A DNA stretch of 50,730 nt, from positions 295,316-346,045 of the forward strand of contig JBBHKE010003125.1 of NCBI GenBank assembly GCA_037447655.1, in the 5' to 3' direction. Positions 1 through 11,122 of this stretch are shown one piece after another. A model generated the notes under the pieces. It did no database searches and was not told the origin of the DNA. It saw only the letters and a list, made by a program, of their open reading frames with translations. Each line of letters opens with the position of its first letter. The stretch's first letter is position 1. This DNA is from Zygnema cylindricum. Its lineage: Eukaryota; Streptophyta; Zygnematophyceae; Zygnematales; Zygnemataceae. The translations under genes and the position numbers were made by a program.

Positions 1-1200
1 AGAGGTGTGATTGGAAGGGAGGGAGGGAGGGAGAGAGGGAGGGAGGGAGGGAGAGTGAGAGAGTGAGAGAGGGAGGGAAGGAGGGAGGGTGAGAGAGAGG
101 GAGGGAGGGATAAGGGAGGGAGGGAGGGAGGGTGGAAGGGAGGGAGAGAGGGAGGGAAGGGAGGGAAGATTGGGAGGGAGGGAGGGCAGATTGGGAGGGA
201 GGGAGGGCATTTTGGGTGGGAGGGAGGGCATCTTGGAGGGAGGGAGGGAGGGAGGGGGGGAGGGATTGATGGAGGAAGGGAGGGAGGGATGGAGGGAGGG
301 ACCGAGATAAAGTGTGAGGGGAGGGTAGATTGCGAGGGAGGGAGGGCAGATTGGAGAGAGAGGTGTGTTTTGGAGGAAGGGAGGGAGGGAGGGAGAGAGG
401 GAGGGAGGGAGGGAGGGAGGGAGGGAGGGAGGGAGGGAGGGAGGGAGGGAGGGAGGGAGGGAGGGAGGGAGGGAGGGAGAGAGAGAGGGGGGGAGGGATA
501 AGGGAGGGAGGGAGGGAGGGAGGGAGGGAGCTATAAGGGAGGGAGGGAGGGAGCGATAATGGAGGGAGGGAGAGAGGGAGAGAGGGAGTGAGAGAGGGGG
601 GGAGGGATAAAGGAGGGAGGAAGGGAGGGAGGGAGGGAGGGAGGGAGGAAGGGAGGGAGAGAGAGAGGGAGGACAATTTGGGAGGGAGGGAGGGAGAGAG
701 GGTATATTGGGAGGGAAAGAGGTAGGGTGGGAGGGAGGGAGGGTGGTAGGTAGGGAGGGAGGGTGGTAGGTAGGGAGGGAGGGAGGGGGGGAGGAAGGAA
801 GGGAGGGAGAGAGTGAGGGTGGGAGGGAGGGCAGATTGGGAGGGAGGAAGGACTGATTGGGTGGGAGGAAGGACTGATTGGGTGGGAGGAAGGACCGAGT
901 GGGAGGGAGGGAGGGAGGGCAAATTCAGAGGGTGGGAAGGAAGGAAGGAGGAGGGAGGGTAGATTGGGAAGGTGGGATGGAGGGGGAGAGGGAGCGACAA
1001 AAAGAGGGAGAGAGATAGGGAGGGAGGGAGACTAGTTTGGGTGGGGTAGTTTTTGAGGTATTGAGGGGGGGGAGGAAGGGAGAGAGACAAGGCTAGATTG
1101 TGAGGGAAAGAGAGGGAGGGAGAGAGAGAGGGAGTAGGGGGGAGGGAGGGTGTGCGCATGGACAGATTTGGAGGGAGGGACAAAAGGAGGAGGGAGAGAA
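1..1200. repeat. GGGA-type purine microsatellite
   Basis: Almost pure purine on the + strand, built from GGGA and GGGAGGGA units with recurring variants such as GGGAGGGCAGATTGG. The longest uninterrupted run is around 370-480. Four or more G-runs in close succession occur throughout, so G-quadruplex formation is plausible (inference). Open frames here read as Arg-Glu-Gly-Gly repeats and are products of the repeat, not genes. Confidence 0.97.
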
Positions 1201-1650
1201 CATCATAATCTAAAAAAAGGGACCATATTTTTCTGATTTAACTTGATTTTGTGTAAAAATAATGCTTCTCATACCTTTTTTCTTTTGTTGAAAATTCGTT
1301 GGGTTTAAAAGAAACATGTAACATCACGAAATAATTATAGATATTTTTACTATTTTTTTTCCATGGTTCTAGACATTGACTAAATGCATGACTTAATCGG
1401 AATTGTGGGGTAGACCCCCTAGTGTTCAAAATGGCATCAACATACTTTAATTTTTTTTGAAATCATTAAAAACGAATGGTCAAGGATGGCACATATACTT
1501 TAAAATGTGTCATCTCACAACAAATAATAGCAGTACATTTCCACAACTGTAAACAACTTAGTTGATTTGGTCACAGATTTTGAATGTGATACCTGAGCTA
1601 GTGATTTTCTTTGATGATAACATGGGGTGTATTCAGTAATTCTCATTCCA
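1201..1650. other. AT-rich spacer, nothing recognised
   Basis: Ordinary AT-rich sequence between the purine tract and the kinase remnant. I see no convincing exon, RNA gene or repeat in it. Confidence 0.5.
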
Positions 1651-3102
1651 CTAAGATGGAGTGTGATATGGCAGGAGCACCTTTACCGCCAATCCCCATC
1701 AAATACAGGCCAACTATTGCGGATGGGGTTGCATCGGCCATTAGTTTCCTTCACTGGGAGTGTGACCTCGAACATTGCATGGTGACCTCTAAGTGAGGAC
1801 TTGCAACTTTACCAATAATGTAAATCATCCAAAGATAATAGATGTAGTCTTGATTCATGAAGTTGGACATGTAAATGAGGCAGTTTTAAAGCGGGTGAGG
1901 AAATGGATCGCGAAGGTGTATCAATGATGAGTGTGTGACGTTTTTTTCTAACCATTAAGGCTAATAAAATTGTAGAGTTGTGAGTGACTTGTACTATTTT
2001 GTGGTGTAAAATTATTCTGTCCAAGCATTTGTGACTAAATATTTGTGAATGGTATTTATTTCAAACACTTGGGGATGCCCAACAGGCTGATGTTGTGTTT
2101 CTCGAACACGATTCGACGTTAGTGGCTGCCGAATTTGAAACGAGCCAAATCCGAAGATTGAACAAATGTAGAAATTCTTATACCTTTCTGCTTAAATTAT
2201 TTATTTTGTTTTACTTAATCTTGATAACTTTGGAAGAGGTCGAATTAAGATAGGACACGCTCTTTGTGGCGATTGTTGAATCCCATGTTGACATAACATG
2301 TGAGAATACATGGAAGGGGATATGCATCATAATAATAGACTTTTTTCTCGCTAAGGTGAAAAAAACTAGTGTGAGACTAAAAAAAATCTAGTGTGAGACT
2401 ATGTAAGTTTTAATTGTTTCATGCTCAAAGGAAAAACTAATCTTCTTATGAAGATTCCAAATTGGCGACGGTTGGATTCTACCATCTTTCAGATTTTCAG
2501 AATCCGTTGAATCTTTCCTCTAGGGAGAAAGACGTATATTCCTTTGGAGAATTTTTGATTGAGCTTATTATTGGCATGTCCATTACAAAGCTTGCTAGGG
2601 GCATTCTTGATACATTCATTTTCTAAGAGTGGGTGAGTCTTTCTTTCCTGTATCATCGATTCTAGAAAAATGATATCGTACTTGAATGTTGCTATTACTT
2701 AAAACTCTTGCATTGTTATACACACAGAAATTCCAAGATCTCGATCCGTTTATGTTGGTTCAAAATAAGTATATTATTGACTTAAGCATCATACAAGCTC
2801 TTTGATTTGATATGCCATTACAAGTGGTTATTTTTCTGTCCTAAGTTTCCTAAGAAACATTTGACAATTTATTTTTTGAAGCACCGGTCTTTGATTTCAT
2901 TTCAATCTTTGGTTTCCTTCATTCCTTGAATACAGGAAATTCACGTTCTCCAAAAGGACGTCAGTCAAACTGAAAGAGTTTCTCCTGGAATGTTATATTA
3001 CTTCGAAAGGTTGTTGCGTCTCGGACTTATTTACATTGATAATCAAAACCAGGAGCGACCAGATACCCGAGACTGTTGTTTTGTGATTGGAAGAGAAGGT
3101 TT
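1650..3102 (+). pseudogene. Receptor-like kinase remnant (C-terminal lobe)
   Basis: Three separated stretches on the + strand match conserved kinase subdomains of plant receptor-like kinases. Around 1710-1790 the frame reads IADGVASAISFLHWECD, the helix before the catalytic loop, but the following HRD-like motif is lost to a stop. At 2520-2640 it reads KDVYSFGEFLIELIIGMS, subdomain IX. At 2936-3100 it reads LLRLGLIYIDNQNQERPDTRD, subdomain XI. The gaps between them look like introns. The catalytic region is frameshifted and carries several stops, and the DFG motif is not readable, so this is a pseudogene. The reading frame runs directly into the LTR of copia remnant B at 3103, so the end of the gene was cut by that insertion. 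N-terminal ectodomain sequence is not visible. The exact receptor-kinase subfamily cannot be assigned. Confidence 0.6.
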
Positions 3103-4410
3103 TGAAATTCTATGGGCTCCATTGCCACACAGAATTCGTAAGTCCAAAGGAAGCTAATCTAGATAGTGCCGACTCCAACTTGATATAAACCCAAATGACT
3201 GACCCCTTGACAATCAAAACCCCAATATAGCTTCACCGTTGTGAAATAACACTTTTTGTGTGGTCAGTTCCACCACAATGTGCAAAGTTAGAATATCAGA
3301 TTTGGACACATTCACCCACTTTGACTTTCCCTAAGACATGCAGCCACCCAGGCAAGAAAAAACTCTGACCGACTACACCCCTTTGTAGCCTGGACTGCTC
3401 TGAGTCCGCAACAACAAGAATCACTGAAATTGGTCAACTGAGTTGATAGTTATGGCTGGCCAAAGTTCGCCATTTAGACAAGTTGCTCTCTGGGAGAGGC
3501 AGCTACCTACCATAAATATTGTAAGTCTTAAACCCCTCTGTAAACCCTCTATTTCTGAGGTACGGATCAAGCATATTACTGTATAGTACATAAAGGTACA
3601 GGTACTGCTGTACCTTTTGTACGGCCATCGTAGAACATGGCTAAAAAGTCAACACATGTCCTATTCGGATTCGCTCTTATAATCCCCGAAATTCCTGCTT
3701 CCAAATCTTATTTCTCCATGTGGCGCCAAGTTATGCCATGTCAAAAAACGGTACCGTACGGGAAAGTACAGGTGCCGGAGTACTTTCTGTACGCAGATTG
3801 TACGATATTGCCATAATGTGACATTTGTCACATCCAGATTTGTTGTGTTCCGTTCCGGAAATTCCGCAGCCTGTAAGATGTCGCCACATGTCATCCGGAG
3901 TGGTGACGTCCGCAAACCGCCAAATTATCCTTTCGCGTAGCCGGCCCTAATCACGGCTGTCCGATTTATTTCGGCATTTCATACGGACCGTCGAAACAAA
4001 TGTCCGTACTATTTGTTTCGTCCGGTACTAAAAGTAAAATTGTTTTTATGCCCTATATACTGTAACCCAGTTAAATGGAATACCCTGCCTATTACTATTT
4101 AGATATTTATCAAACCTAATACGTCCTAGCACTAGTCCTAGACTAAATGGACAAAGCTAACGGCTACGGTATGTTTGACGGACGGTAGGTACCAAGATCA
4201 ATTCCTGGGTCCGTCAAATACCATTTTAGCAAATATACCTATTGTCTATTCTTGTCTCTCTGAAGAGCTTAGGTAGCCATGGCTCTAGCTCCCTCTCCAG
4301 CCTCCAGTGACTACAACAAGTGTGGGGGCTTGGAGAAGGAGGTTAGAGGCAGACTGCCTCTGCTACTTTTATATCCTAAAACAGACCTAGAAAACACACA
4401 AATATCAACA
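3103..4410 (-). repeat. LTR of copia B
   Basis: On the minus strand it starts TGTTGATATT next to a polypurine tract and ends AATTTCA. It aligns over its length with solo LTR D (47129-48370), sharing for example the CATGGCT block, the hairpin region near 4190-4216 and the terminal part with its GTCGGCACTATCTAGAT motif. Length is 1308 bp against 1242 bp for D. Confidence 0.85.
4138..4227 (+). other. tRNA-like module antisense to LTR B
   Basis: The strand opposite to LTR transcription carries an A-box-like TGGACAAAGC (from 4148), a T-arm-like hairpin CCAAG-ATCAATT-CCTGG containing a B-box-like AGATCAATTCC, and a TTTT run at 4224-4227. Homologous modules occur in LTRs A, C and D. A full cloverleaf cannot be drawn with confidence. 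Confidence 0.45.
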
Positions 4411-4537
4411 CTCCCCTTATTTTCTAGTCTATTTTCCTTTCAACTCCCACAAACAAATAAACAAACATCCCCTCCCTTTTTCTTTTTCTTTTTCTTTTTT
4501 CTTTTCCTTTCATAAAACTTAAGAAAATACTCTCATA

Positions 4538-6222
4538 TTAAACACAATGCATTAGATGAATCGAAATAATAATTGCATCACACATTTTATTTAACATCCC
4601 ACTTTTCATAAATCCGAGCAAAGATTTTATCCACCTCATCACTTTTCCATCCACACACAAACCGATTTCACTTTTGCAATCAAAACAGCCAGCCCCATTT
4701 CCAATCTGCAACATACACCCAGATGCTAACCCTTTTACGGGCACACCCTCTTAAATGTCATCACTCCTTTTAGTGATTTCAAACCCATTACCCCCAAAAA
4801 ATGAACTTTCCTCACTCTCTCCCATGGATTTCCTTCCACTCTCTCTTTCTAAATTTATCCCCAGTATTTATTTCTCCTCCTCTAAACATTTCATTATATA
4901 TTCCTCTTCTCCCCTATCCTTTAAAACCCCTTCGAGTTTCACTTCTCCCCTTTCCTCGGAATCCGTTGAAGTCTCCCTTTCGCCCAGTTTTCCGTTTTCA
5001 AAATATCTATAAAATTATCCTCATTAATTTTATCTTTCCCATTTTCACCTATGGATCCTAGATCTGACTTCCTCATTTCTAAGTCATCCACTCTACACTC
5101 CTCGACATCCTCAAGTACCTCCTCTCTCTTTACTTCTTTTATACCTCTAAAAGCACATTGTTGCCTTTGTGGAATTTTTGTGTGCTTTTCTCTCTTTTCC
5201 ATTCTACCGATGTGAAGAAACTCCAAGATTTCTTCATCCTCTTTCTCCTCTTCCCCTTCTTCCTCCTCATTCACACTCCAACTTCTAAGTTCTTCCAAAC
5301 GAGGATACTCCTCCATATAGTGACCTGGTTCTCTACAAAAGAAGCAAACCTATTTTTTCAAAGCTCCCTTTTCTTTTCCTCTCCCTCTCTTTCCACCAAA
5401 GTTCCGATAAGGTTTACCTTTGTCTTTCTTCCTCTCATCACGCTTTTGCTCGTCACCGCCGGTCCTCACATCACGCTTCCGCCAGTCACCACCAGCTATA
5501 AATGCAGTCACCCTGTCACTTCCCCTACGAAGCTCCAAAGTGCTTTCCTTCACAAGAATTATCCCCATGGTAATGCTCCAAGTCCATGAGGAGACATCCA
5601 TTCCCTGCATACGGAAAATGATGTCTTCGTACTCATCTGGGAGCTTCGTGATTAGTATATTAATCTTTCTCTCCTCAGGTTCTACATATCCCGCACTAGC
5701 TAGCTTAACATATAACGTAGCAATATCATTGCAAAACTCTGTCATGCTACCGCCGTTATAAACATAGGCCTCTATTACTTCTTTTACTAACTGGTGCATT
5801 TGTATAGTCTCACTCTTATAAATGTGAATTAGTGTTTCCCAAATTTCCGAAGACTAGGTTAGATTTAAAAGAGTTATAGCTATGGACTTAGACACATATC
5901 TAAGTATGAGATGTTTTGCTATAGTGTTTTTATATTCCCAATTTTTTCTGTCATTTTCTTCAGTTTTTGGCTAAGTTATAACCCCCACAAGTGGAACCGT
6001 AGCCGAGAGCCTAGCTCCCCTCACCATAGGCATCCCTTTATCCTTCTCCCCTATTTCCCCTTCCACGGCAAGGTTTTTCCCTTCACCTTTCGTTGCATCT
6101 GAACTCCAGTTGATATTCTTGGGTGACGCGACGTACGATTGCGAAACATTGGTGACGCGGCGATCGATTTCGAAATGTTGGCGACGCACGCTAATTGGTT
6201 GTAATTTAAGTTGTGAACCCAT
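4538..6222 (-). pseudogene. Copia B gag with RNase H scraps
   Basis: Minus-strand gag remnant. The frame at 5799-5350 (AYVYNGGSMTEFCNDIATLY ... ITKLPDEYEDII) matches Gag of elements A and C. Homology extends upstream to about 5985 through one stop, and probably into the acidic linker up to 6222. The zinc knuckle near 5340-5300 reads CFFCREPGHYMEEY: the fourth zinc ligand is Tyr rather than Cys, and an in-frame TAG lies just before it. Gag then reads HTKIPQRQQCAF at about 5178-5143 and departs into acidic sequence where protease should begin. At 4744-4538 only RNase H fragments remain (GCMLQIGNGAGCF, LGFMKSGM). It cannot encode a functional polyprotein. Confidence 0.75.
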
Positions 6223-6240
6223 GTAGGTTCACGCATTTCC

Positions 6241-6405
6241 ATGTAGTTATGAATGATTTTAATCCGCGCGTTGTGAATTTTGTAACGCAGGCATATAGTT
6301 CTGGTCGCTTATTAGCCAATACCCACACTAGACGTAAATTGTACAGTGAAATACTCTAAGGTGATTGGTTAGTTAGCAAATGTCAAAAATTAGTACTTTG
6401 GATAT
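6241..6405. other. Spacer between copia B and LTR-like block
   Basis: No LTR or coding homology found here. It may be host sequence flanking the truncated 5' end of element B. Confidence 0.4.
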
Positions 6406-7439
6406 TGATAGGATCTTTACAATAAAATAAAAAACAGTGCAAATGCCAGCGGAAGCATAAACGATAAAACACACACAAGAGAAAGATTACCCCAAGGAAG
6501 CCAATATATTCCACGGAGAACTTTTCTTACATAATTTCCTCACTCCCCCAAAACACTCACTTCTAACTCCTCTAACATCTCAAACTCTTCTAAGCTATCA
6601 AGCTCAATCCATACCTGTAACTCCTTGATAAACTACAAGGAGGATCAACTCTCACTCAACTGATTGATAAAAACCTCTCTCTCACTACGCCTCAATATAC
6701 TCCTATAAGACGTCACGTAACAACACCAAACAAACCGTACATGTAATACGCACTAAGCGCCTACCAATGAAACTACACCAATATGTAACATAACAAAGTA
6801 CACGAAAGCATATTCAAACATAATCAACTACAAAAGACTTCACCAACGCCGAACACAATCCGAATAAGTATCTCGTGCGCAGAATGCGCACTGGTCAAAC
6901 ACCAAACGTACATTCATCACACGGAATAAAGTACGCAGTCACCTCGAAATATCATTGCTTGTCGTACACGGTCAAAAGGGAACTTTGTGAACGTCAACCG
7001 AAACTCCAAGACAAAGTAAAACGTAATCAGCTGTACAAATGTACGCCGCAGCTCAAAAGACAAATCTTCACATTGGACCGGAATAGAATCGTGCGTCGTG
7101 ACGCGAAGCTTCGTCAATTCTCGCAGACGCCCGATTCACTCAAATGAAAGGTCAAGACCTCAACCGAATTCCCAAGTACCAAAGTACAAACTTAACCAAT
7201 CAGGCGCGGCGCGCGAAACGTGCGCCGGCAACATACACAACAAAGTACACCTCAGCACAAAGACCACTACGACACTATGACACATAACCGTACAGTGACG
7301 GAGACCCTCCGTACAGAGACTTAAATAAGACAAAACATAAATTACACCGACGCACAAAATTCTCACTTAAATAAAGCGTAGAATGATTGCTAAACTGACA
7401 ATCGACGCTAACACAAATCCCACAATGTAAAACCTAACA
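6406..7439 (-). repeat. Probable solo LTR, unassigned family
   Basis: Read on the minus strand it begins TGTTAGGTTTTACATTGTGG and ends AAAGATCCTATCA, that is TG...CA termini. The motif CAGCGGAAGC near 6450 and several stretches in the right half (around 7170-7400) recur in the block at 8190-10140, so both belong to one repeat family. The flanking pentamers (GATAT and CGAGG) do not match, so no target duplication supports the borders. Open frames inside it look accidental. Confidence 0.5.
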
Positions 7440-7440
7440 C

Positions 7441-7750
7441 GAGGGAGGGCAGATTGGAAGGGAGGGAGAGCAGATTGGGAGGGAGGCAGGGGGGGAGAGA
7501 GGGAGGGAGAGGGAGGCTAGGGATAAAAGGAAGGAATGAGGGAGGGAGTGAGGGAGGGAGGAAGGGATAAAAGAAGGGAGGGTGGGCAGATTGTGAGAGA
7601 GGGAGGGAGGGAAGGAAGGAGAGGGAGGGTGAGAGAGAAGAGGGATGTTGAGAGAAGAATGGAGGGAGAGAGAGAGGGAAGGAGTAAGGGTTGGAGGGAG
7701 GGCAGATTGGGAAGGTGGGAGGGCAGTTTGGGAGGGAGAGATAGTGAATG
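7441..7750. repeat. Second GGGA-type purine tract
   Basis: Same unit types as the tract at 1-1200, including GAGGGAGGGCAGATTGG variants, and again purine on the + strand. It starts one base after the LTR-like block. Confidence 0.95.
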
Positions 7751-8189
7751 AATGGGGGAAAAAATGCTGAAGAAAGGATAGTTTAATGTTTTATGTTAAA
7801 AGAGGGTGAAAAATCAAAAAGAGGAGAAAGGAAAAAGAAAGAAATAAGTTTGGTTCAATCAGGATTTTACAGGTTGCTTTGTTTGTTTTTTCGCCACTTT
7901 TTATTTTCGGGTGATGTTTGTTTGTTGGATTTTTTTTTTTGAACCATCCCTTTTGTTAGGATGTCTCGGCCAGTCACCCTGTAAAAAAAACATGTTATTG
8001 TACGTATGAAAAACGATGGTTTGGTACGGACGGATTTGAGTCAATCGGCGCTTAATCGTACGCCAGCATGAATCACATAATGACGTTTTTGTTGACGTCA
8101 AATGACGTCAATGGCAATTCACGTCAAAACAAAAAAAAGGACATTGTTTCTTCATCTCATTCACCATCCGTTTCTAGTGTGAATCTTGC
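7751..8189. other. Spacer, nothing recognised
   Basis: AT-rich, with short repeats of TGACGTCA near 8090-8110. No coding or repeat family identified. Confidence 0.4.
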
Positions 8190-8516
8190 AATAGGATCGA
8201 AAAAACAATTTCAGTAAACAATCGAAGGGAAATACTCAAAAGGCAGCGGAAGCATTCACAAAAAGACAAAGGAATAATCGGCCAAAAGGGAAGCATTATA
8301 TTATGTCCGAAGCTTGTCCCTTACAACGCAAATGAACTCCATGTACTTAAATACTGGACTCTTCAACCTAACAAAACCCTATCGTACAGTACCACATGAC
8401 TCTTAGACGTCCGGCACTACGCGACTTGACTGCGCGGGAAAATGACGGCACGCCTAAAGTAAGTAGAAAACGTAGACTAGCTTTCCGGTCAACTCCAAGC
8501 GTGCGAAGGTACAGTA

Positions 8517-9057
8517 CACGGTCAATCGCTATTAGAGTAAAGAAATAAATAGCATAAAAAAAAATTAGTGTTATTAACACTAATCGAGGATTATTTTTTT
8601 TTGAAAATAAATATATATACTAATTATTCCCTAACTGTAATTTGGGTTGTCTTAAATAATAAATACCCGCCCTTTCGATATCTACAGTAATATGTGTATT
8701 CAAACAAAATCTAACAATTTGTACGCCGTCGCGCTGTTCACACGGTTGACGGACGAACACATGAGAATGTGATTTTCGTCGACGAGTTTGCGTCTCTTTC
8801 TTCCAGTGCACATTCACATGTGTGTGAAATAATGTTAAGTGTCTTTTTATGCCTTTGTAATTCAAAAAGTACCATTTCGTACAGAAATAATTTGTCCGTA
8901 TGCCATACTATTTCTATCGAAGTGTAATTTCAATATTTACGCTAATTGAAAATAAAGCTTGATTAGAATAATGGGAAAAATAGAATGATGGATTGTATTT
9001 CGGGTTTTTTTTTTGAAAAAAGGGCACCGAATTGGGGTTTTATAGCGATTGACGGTG
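8517..9057. mobile_element. TA-flanked MITE, 541 bp
   Basis: Flanked by TA at 8515-8516 and 9058-9059. The left end reads CACGGTCAATCGCTATTAGA; the complement of the right end reads CACCGTCAATCGCTATAAAA. No coding capacity. The termini belong to the same TIR family as the pogo-like element at 28891-45125, but the interior differs from the 538 bp class. Confidence 0.7.
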
Positions 9058-9213
9058 TACCATACATCGCACGAATTAGCAACATGACCAAACGAAACAA
9101 CATTTGACCATACGAAATGAAACATACGTAAGACCGACGTACGAAACAATATGTGCGAAAGACCAAAACACAAAATTACTAAAAGTACAGTAATGCAAGT
9201 ACAAATGAAACTA

Positions 9214-9749
9214 CACAGCGAATGGTTATTAGTGTCAACAACTCTAATTTGGGTTCTTAAAATTTTGATTTTTTTCATCAAATAGGATACATGATTTTAA
9301 TTTTTCCTTGACGTAAATTAAGGTACCGAACAAATAGCGTAAAGAACGAAAACACAAAAAAATCTTAATAATGTGGTGTACAGTTGATGTCAGACCGTAC
9401 ATAATTGTACCTTTTTAAGTGAAAAGTTTACAAAACATGAATTAAATCAGAAGCGCACTCATAGGAACGTGCGCTAAAAAAACGGGATTAGTATAACATG
9501 TAAACTAGTCTGATATGTACGGATATATAAATTTTCACGACGGCGTACGATTTTTAATATTTTGTACGAAAACTTATATTAATGTATATAATCGTACAGA
9601 AAATATTCCTTTGTTGCTGTTCCAAATTAGTATTAACGTCGAAATTAGAATATACATTTAAAAAAAAAAATCAAATTATAAATTAACATCAATTACGGTA
9701 AATTTTCTTCAACACTATTTATACCTTGACACTAATAATGATCCGCGTG
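9214..9749 (-). mobile_element. TA-flanked MITE, 536 bp, pogo-derived class
   Basis: Flanked by TA at 9212-9213 and 9750-9751. It is the reverse-orientation counterpart of the 538 bp MITE at 23608-24145 across its whole length, including the TCTAATTTGGGTTCTTAAAA block just inside one end. Both halves match the ends of the large pogo-like element. Confidence 0.85.
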
Positions 9750-10140
9750 TACTATACATTGACCGAATAACAAGACCGAACACAAGCATCCGGAAACAGC
9801 TGCAATACAAACTAGAGTGCCGACTCAAAGAAGCGCAAAGTCGCTCCTCGGTCCAGTCCACAATTTTGCTAGAACGCCATCTCAATGAACTTGCAAATAC
9901 AAAAGTACAAATTAAACCAATCAGACAAGGCGCGCGTTTCCCCCGCCAGCAATAGAACCAGAATCACCATCCGGCCACACAAGGACCACCACGAACACAA
10001 CGACTTAAACCGTACAACGATCTAAACATGCCGTACACATTTAACATAAAATTACCTCAAACAAATCAAAGGTACTAAGACGTCAACACAAATCAAGAAG
10101 CCATAATCAAAATCGAATCGCGCCACTCAAACCGCAACAT

Positions 10141-10254
10141 TGTCCATACCTTAGTCGGCCTATTCTCTAGTGTTGTGTATAAGCATGGTTTTTTCAATAA
10201 TCAATATGTACCTTTTTTTGGCTTTCCGATAATCGATATACTGGCACGATATAT
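10141..10254. other. Host sequence left of copia A
   Basis: Contains TCAATATGTACC and CCGATAATCGATATAC. It resembles sequence at about 19046-19130, so it is part of a dispersed repeat. Ends in TATAT, the target duplication of copia A. Confidence 0.5.
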
Positions 10255-10391
10255 TGTTGAAAAGAGGTAATTAATAGTTCACTTCCCTATTTTAGTTTTG
10301 TTTTAAAGAAAGAGAGTAAGGATCAAAGGCGCGCCATGGTTGCCGCCATATTTAGAAAGTGGCAGTTTTTGCAGTTAAGGGTATTTTGGCT

Positions 10392-10475
10392 AAAATGACG
10401 CCAAGGTCTAGAATTGAACTTGTGACCTCTAGATTCTTTATAGCCTAACGCCTTAACCATTAAGACGTTACGAAA
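10392..10475 (-). other. tRNA-like module antisense to LTR A (5' copy)
   Basis: On the minus strand: A-box-like TGGTTAAGGCG, then AGTTCAATTCT as a degraded B box about 39 nt downstream, then a TTTT run (complement of 10392-10395). The 3' LTR copy has the better B box GGTTCAAATCT. The anticodon-arm region is degenerate. Confidence 0.5.
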
Positions 10476-10912
10476 CGATACACGTGACGGGTTTTATAAA
10501 TATATAAACATTAACGAAACAGCTAATTAACACCAGACTAACCAAAAGGAGCAATTTCTGCATGTACGCGAATCTGAACCGTGTAAAATATGTTTTGATC
10601 GGACGGCCGGCATTATAGCCGCCACGCGAAGTGAGCTTTTGGCGGCATACGGATATAGCGTCACGCGGTGCCACGTGGCGCCACATTATTTGATACCGGA
10701 GAAGATGGGAGGAGGAACCATGGCTTCCGATATGATAGGTGTCACCTTGTAGACCTTGTCGTACAATGGTTGTACAATAAGTACATCGCCCATTGTACCT
10801 TCTTGTACTTTATAGTGTTCCTATTGGACTAGGGTTTAATAGTAGGTAGTCGTGAGTAGGCAGACCGAGACTTAGTAATATTTTGGAACCTCTCTCTAAG
10901 AGAGCTTGTAAC

Positions 10913-10918
10913 TATAAA
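10913..10918 (+). promoter_or_regulatory. TATA-like box in LTR A
   Basis: TATAAA within ACTATAAAGG, about 205 bp before the Gag ATG at 11123. The 3' LTR has the same motif. It is the best candidate for the LTR promoter; the transcription start is not determinable by eye. Confidence 0.5.
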
Positions 10919-11122
10919 GGTCATCTTTGACCAGCCATAACTTATTGCTCGGGTGAGCAAATTCAGTGATTCTTTTTGCGTTTCACTCAGGGGAGTCTTG
11001 TCCTCACAAGGGTGAGAGTGGTCAGAATATTTGTGTGCCTGGGCGGCGCTTATTCAGCGGGAAAGTTGAAGGGGCAAATATTATCCTAAAGGATTTACAT
11101 AGGCTCCTCATTCTGTGGGTCA

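Larger units (their letters stand above)
3103..6240 (-). mobile_element. Copia retrotransposon B, internally deleted, no 5' LTR seen
   Basis: A minus-strand Ty1/copia remnant. Reading leftward it has gag (about 6222-4940), a few RNase H scraps (4744-4538), a polypurine tract whose complement CTCCCCTTA lies at 4411-4419, then a 3' LTR (4410-3103). Protease, integrase and reverse transcriptase are missing, so this is a deletion derivative. No second LTR is found beyond 6240, so the 5' end is truncated and target duplications cannot be checked. The right limit is approximate. It sits inside the receptor-kinase pseudogene. Confidence 0.75.
8190..10140 (-). repeat. LTR-like block interrupted by two MITEs
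   Basis: Pieces at about 8190-8514, 9060-9211 and 9752-10140 resemble successive parts of the LTR-like block at 6406-7439. Shared signatures include GGCAGCGGAAGCATT near 8250 and the AAAGTACAAATTAAACCAATCAG region near 9905. Between the pieces lie two TA-flanked MITEs (8517-9057 and 9214-9749). Outer borders are approximate because no target duplication is visible. Confidence 0.5.

Noticed and set aside
89-559. Arg-Glu-Gly-Gly repeat ORFs
   Set aside because: Encoded by the GGGA microsatellite in three frames; low complexity with no other coding signal.
3103-3157. Extension of the kinase frame past 3102
   Set aside because: These bases align with the end of LTR B, so the apparent coding continuation is accidental.
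5158-5761. + strand ORFs of 113-143 codons
   Set aside because: Opposite strand of copia B gag, which has clear homology.
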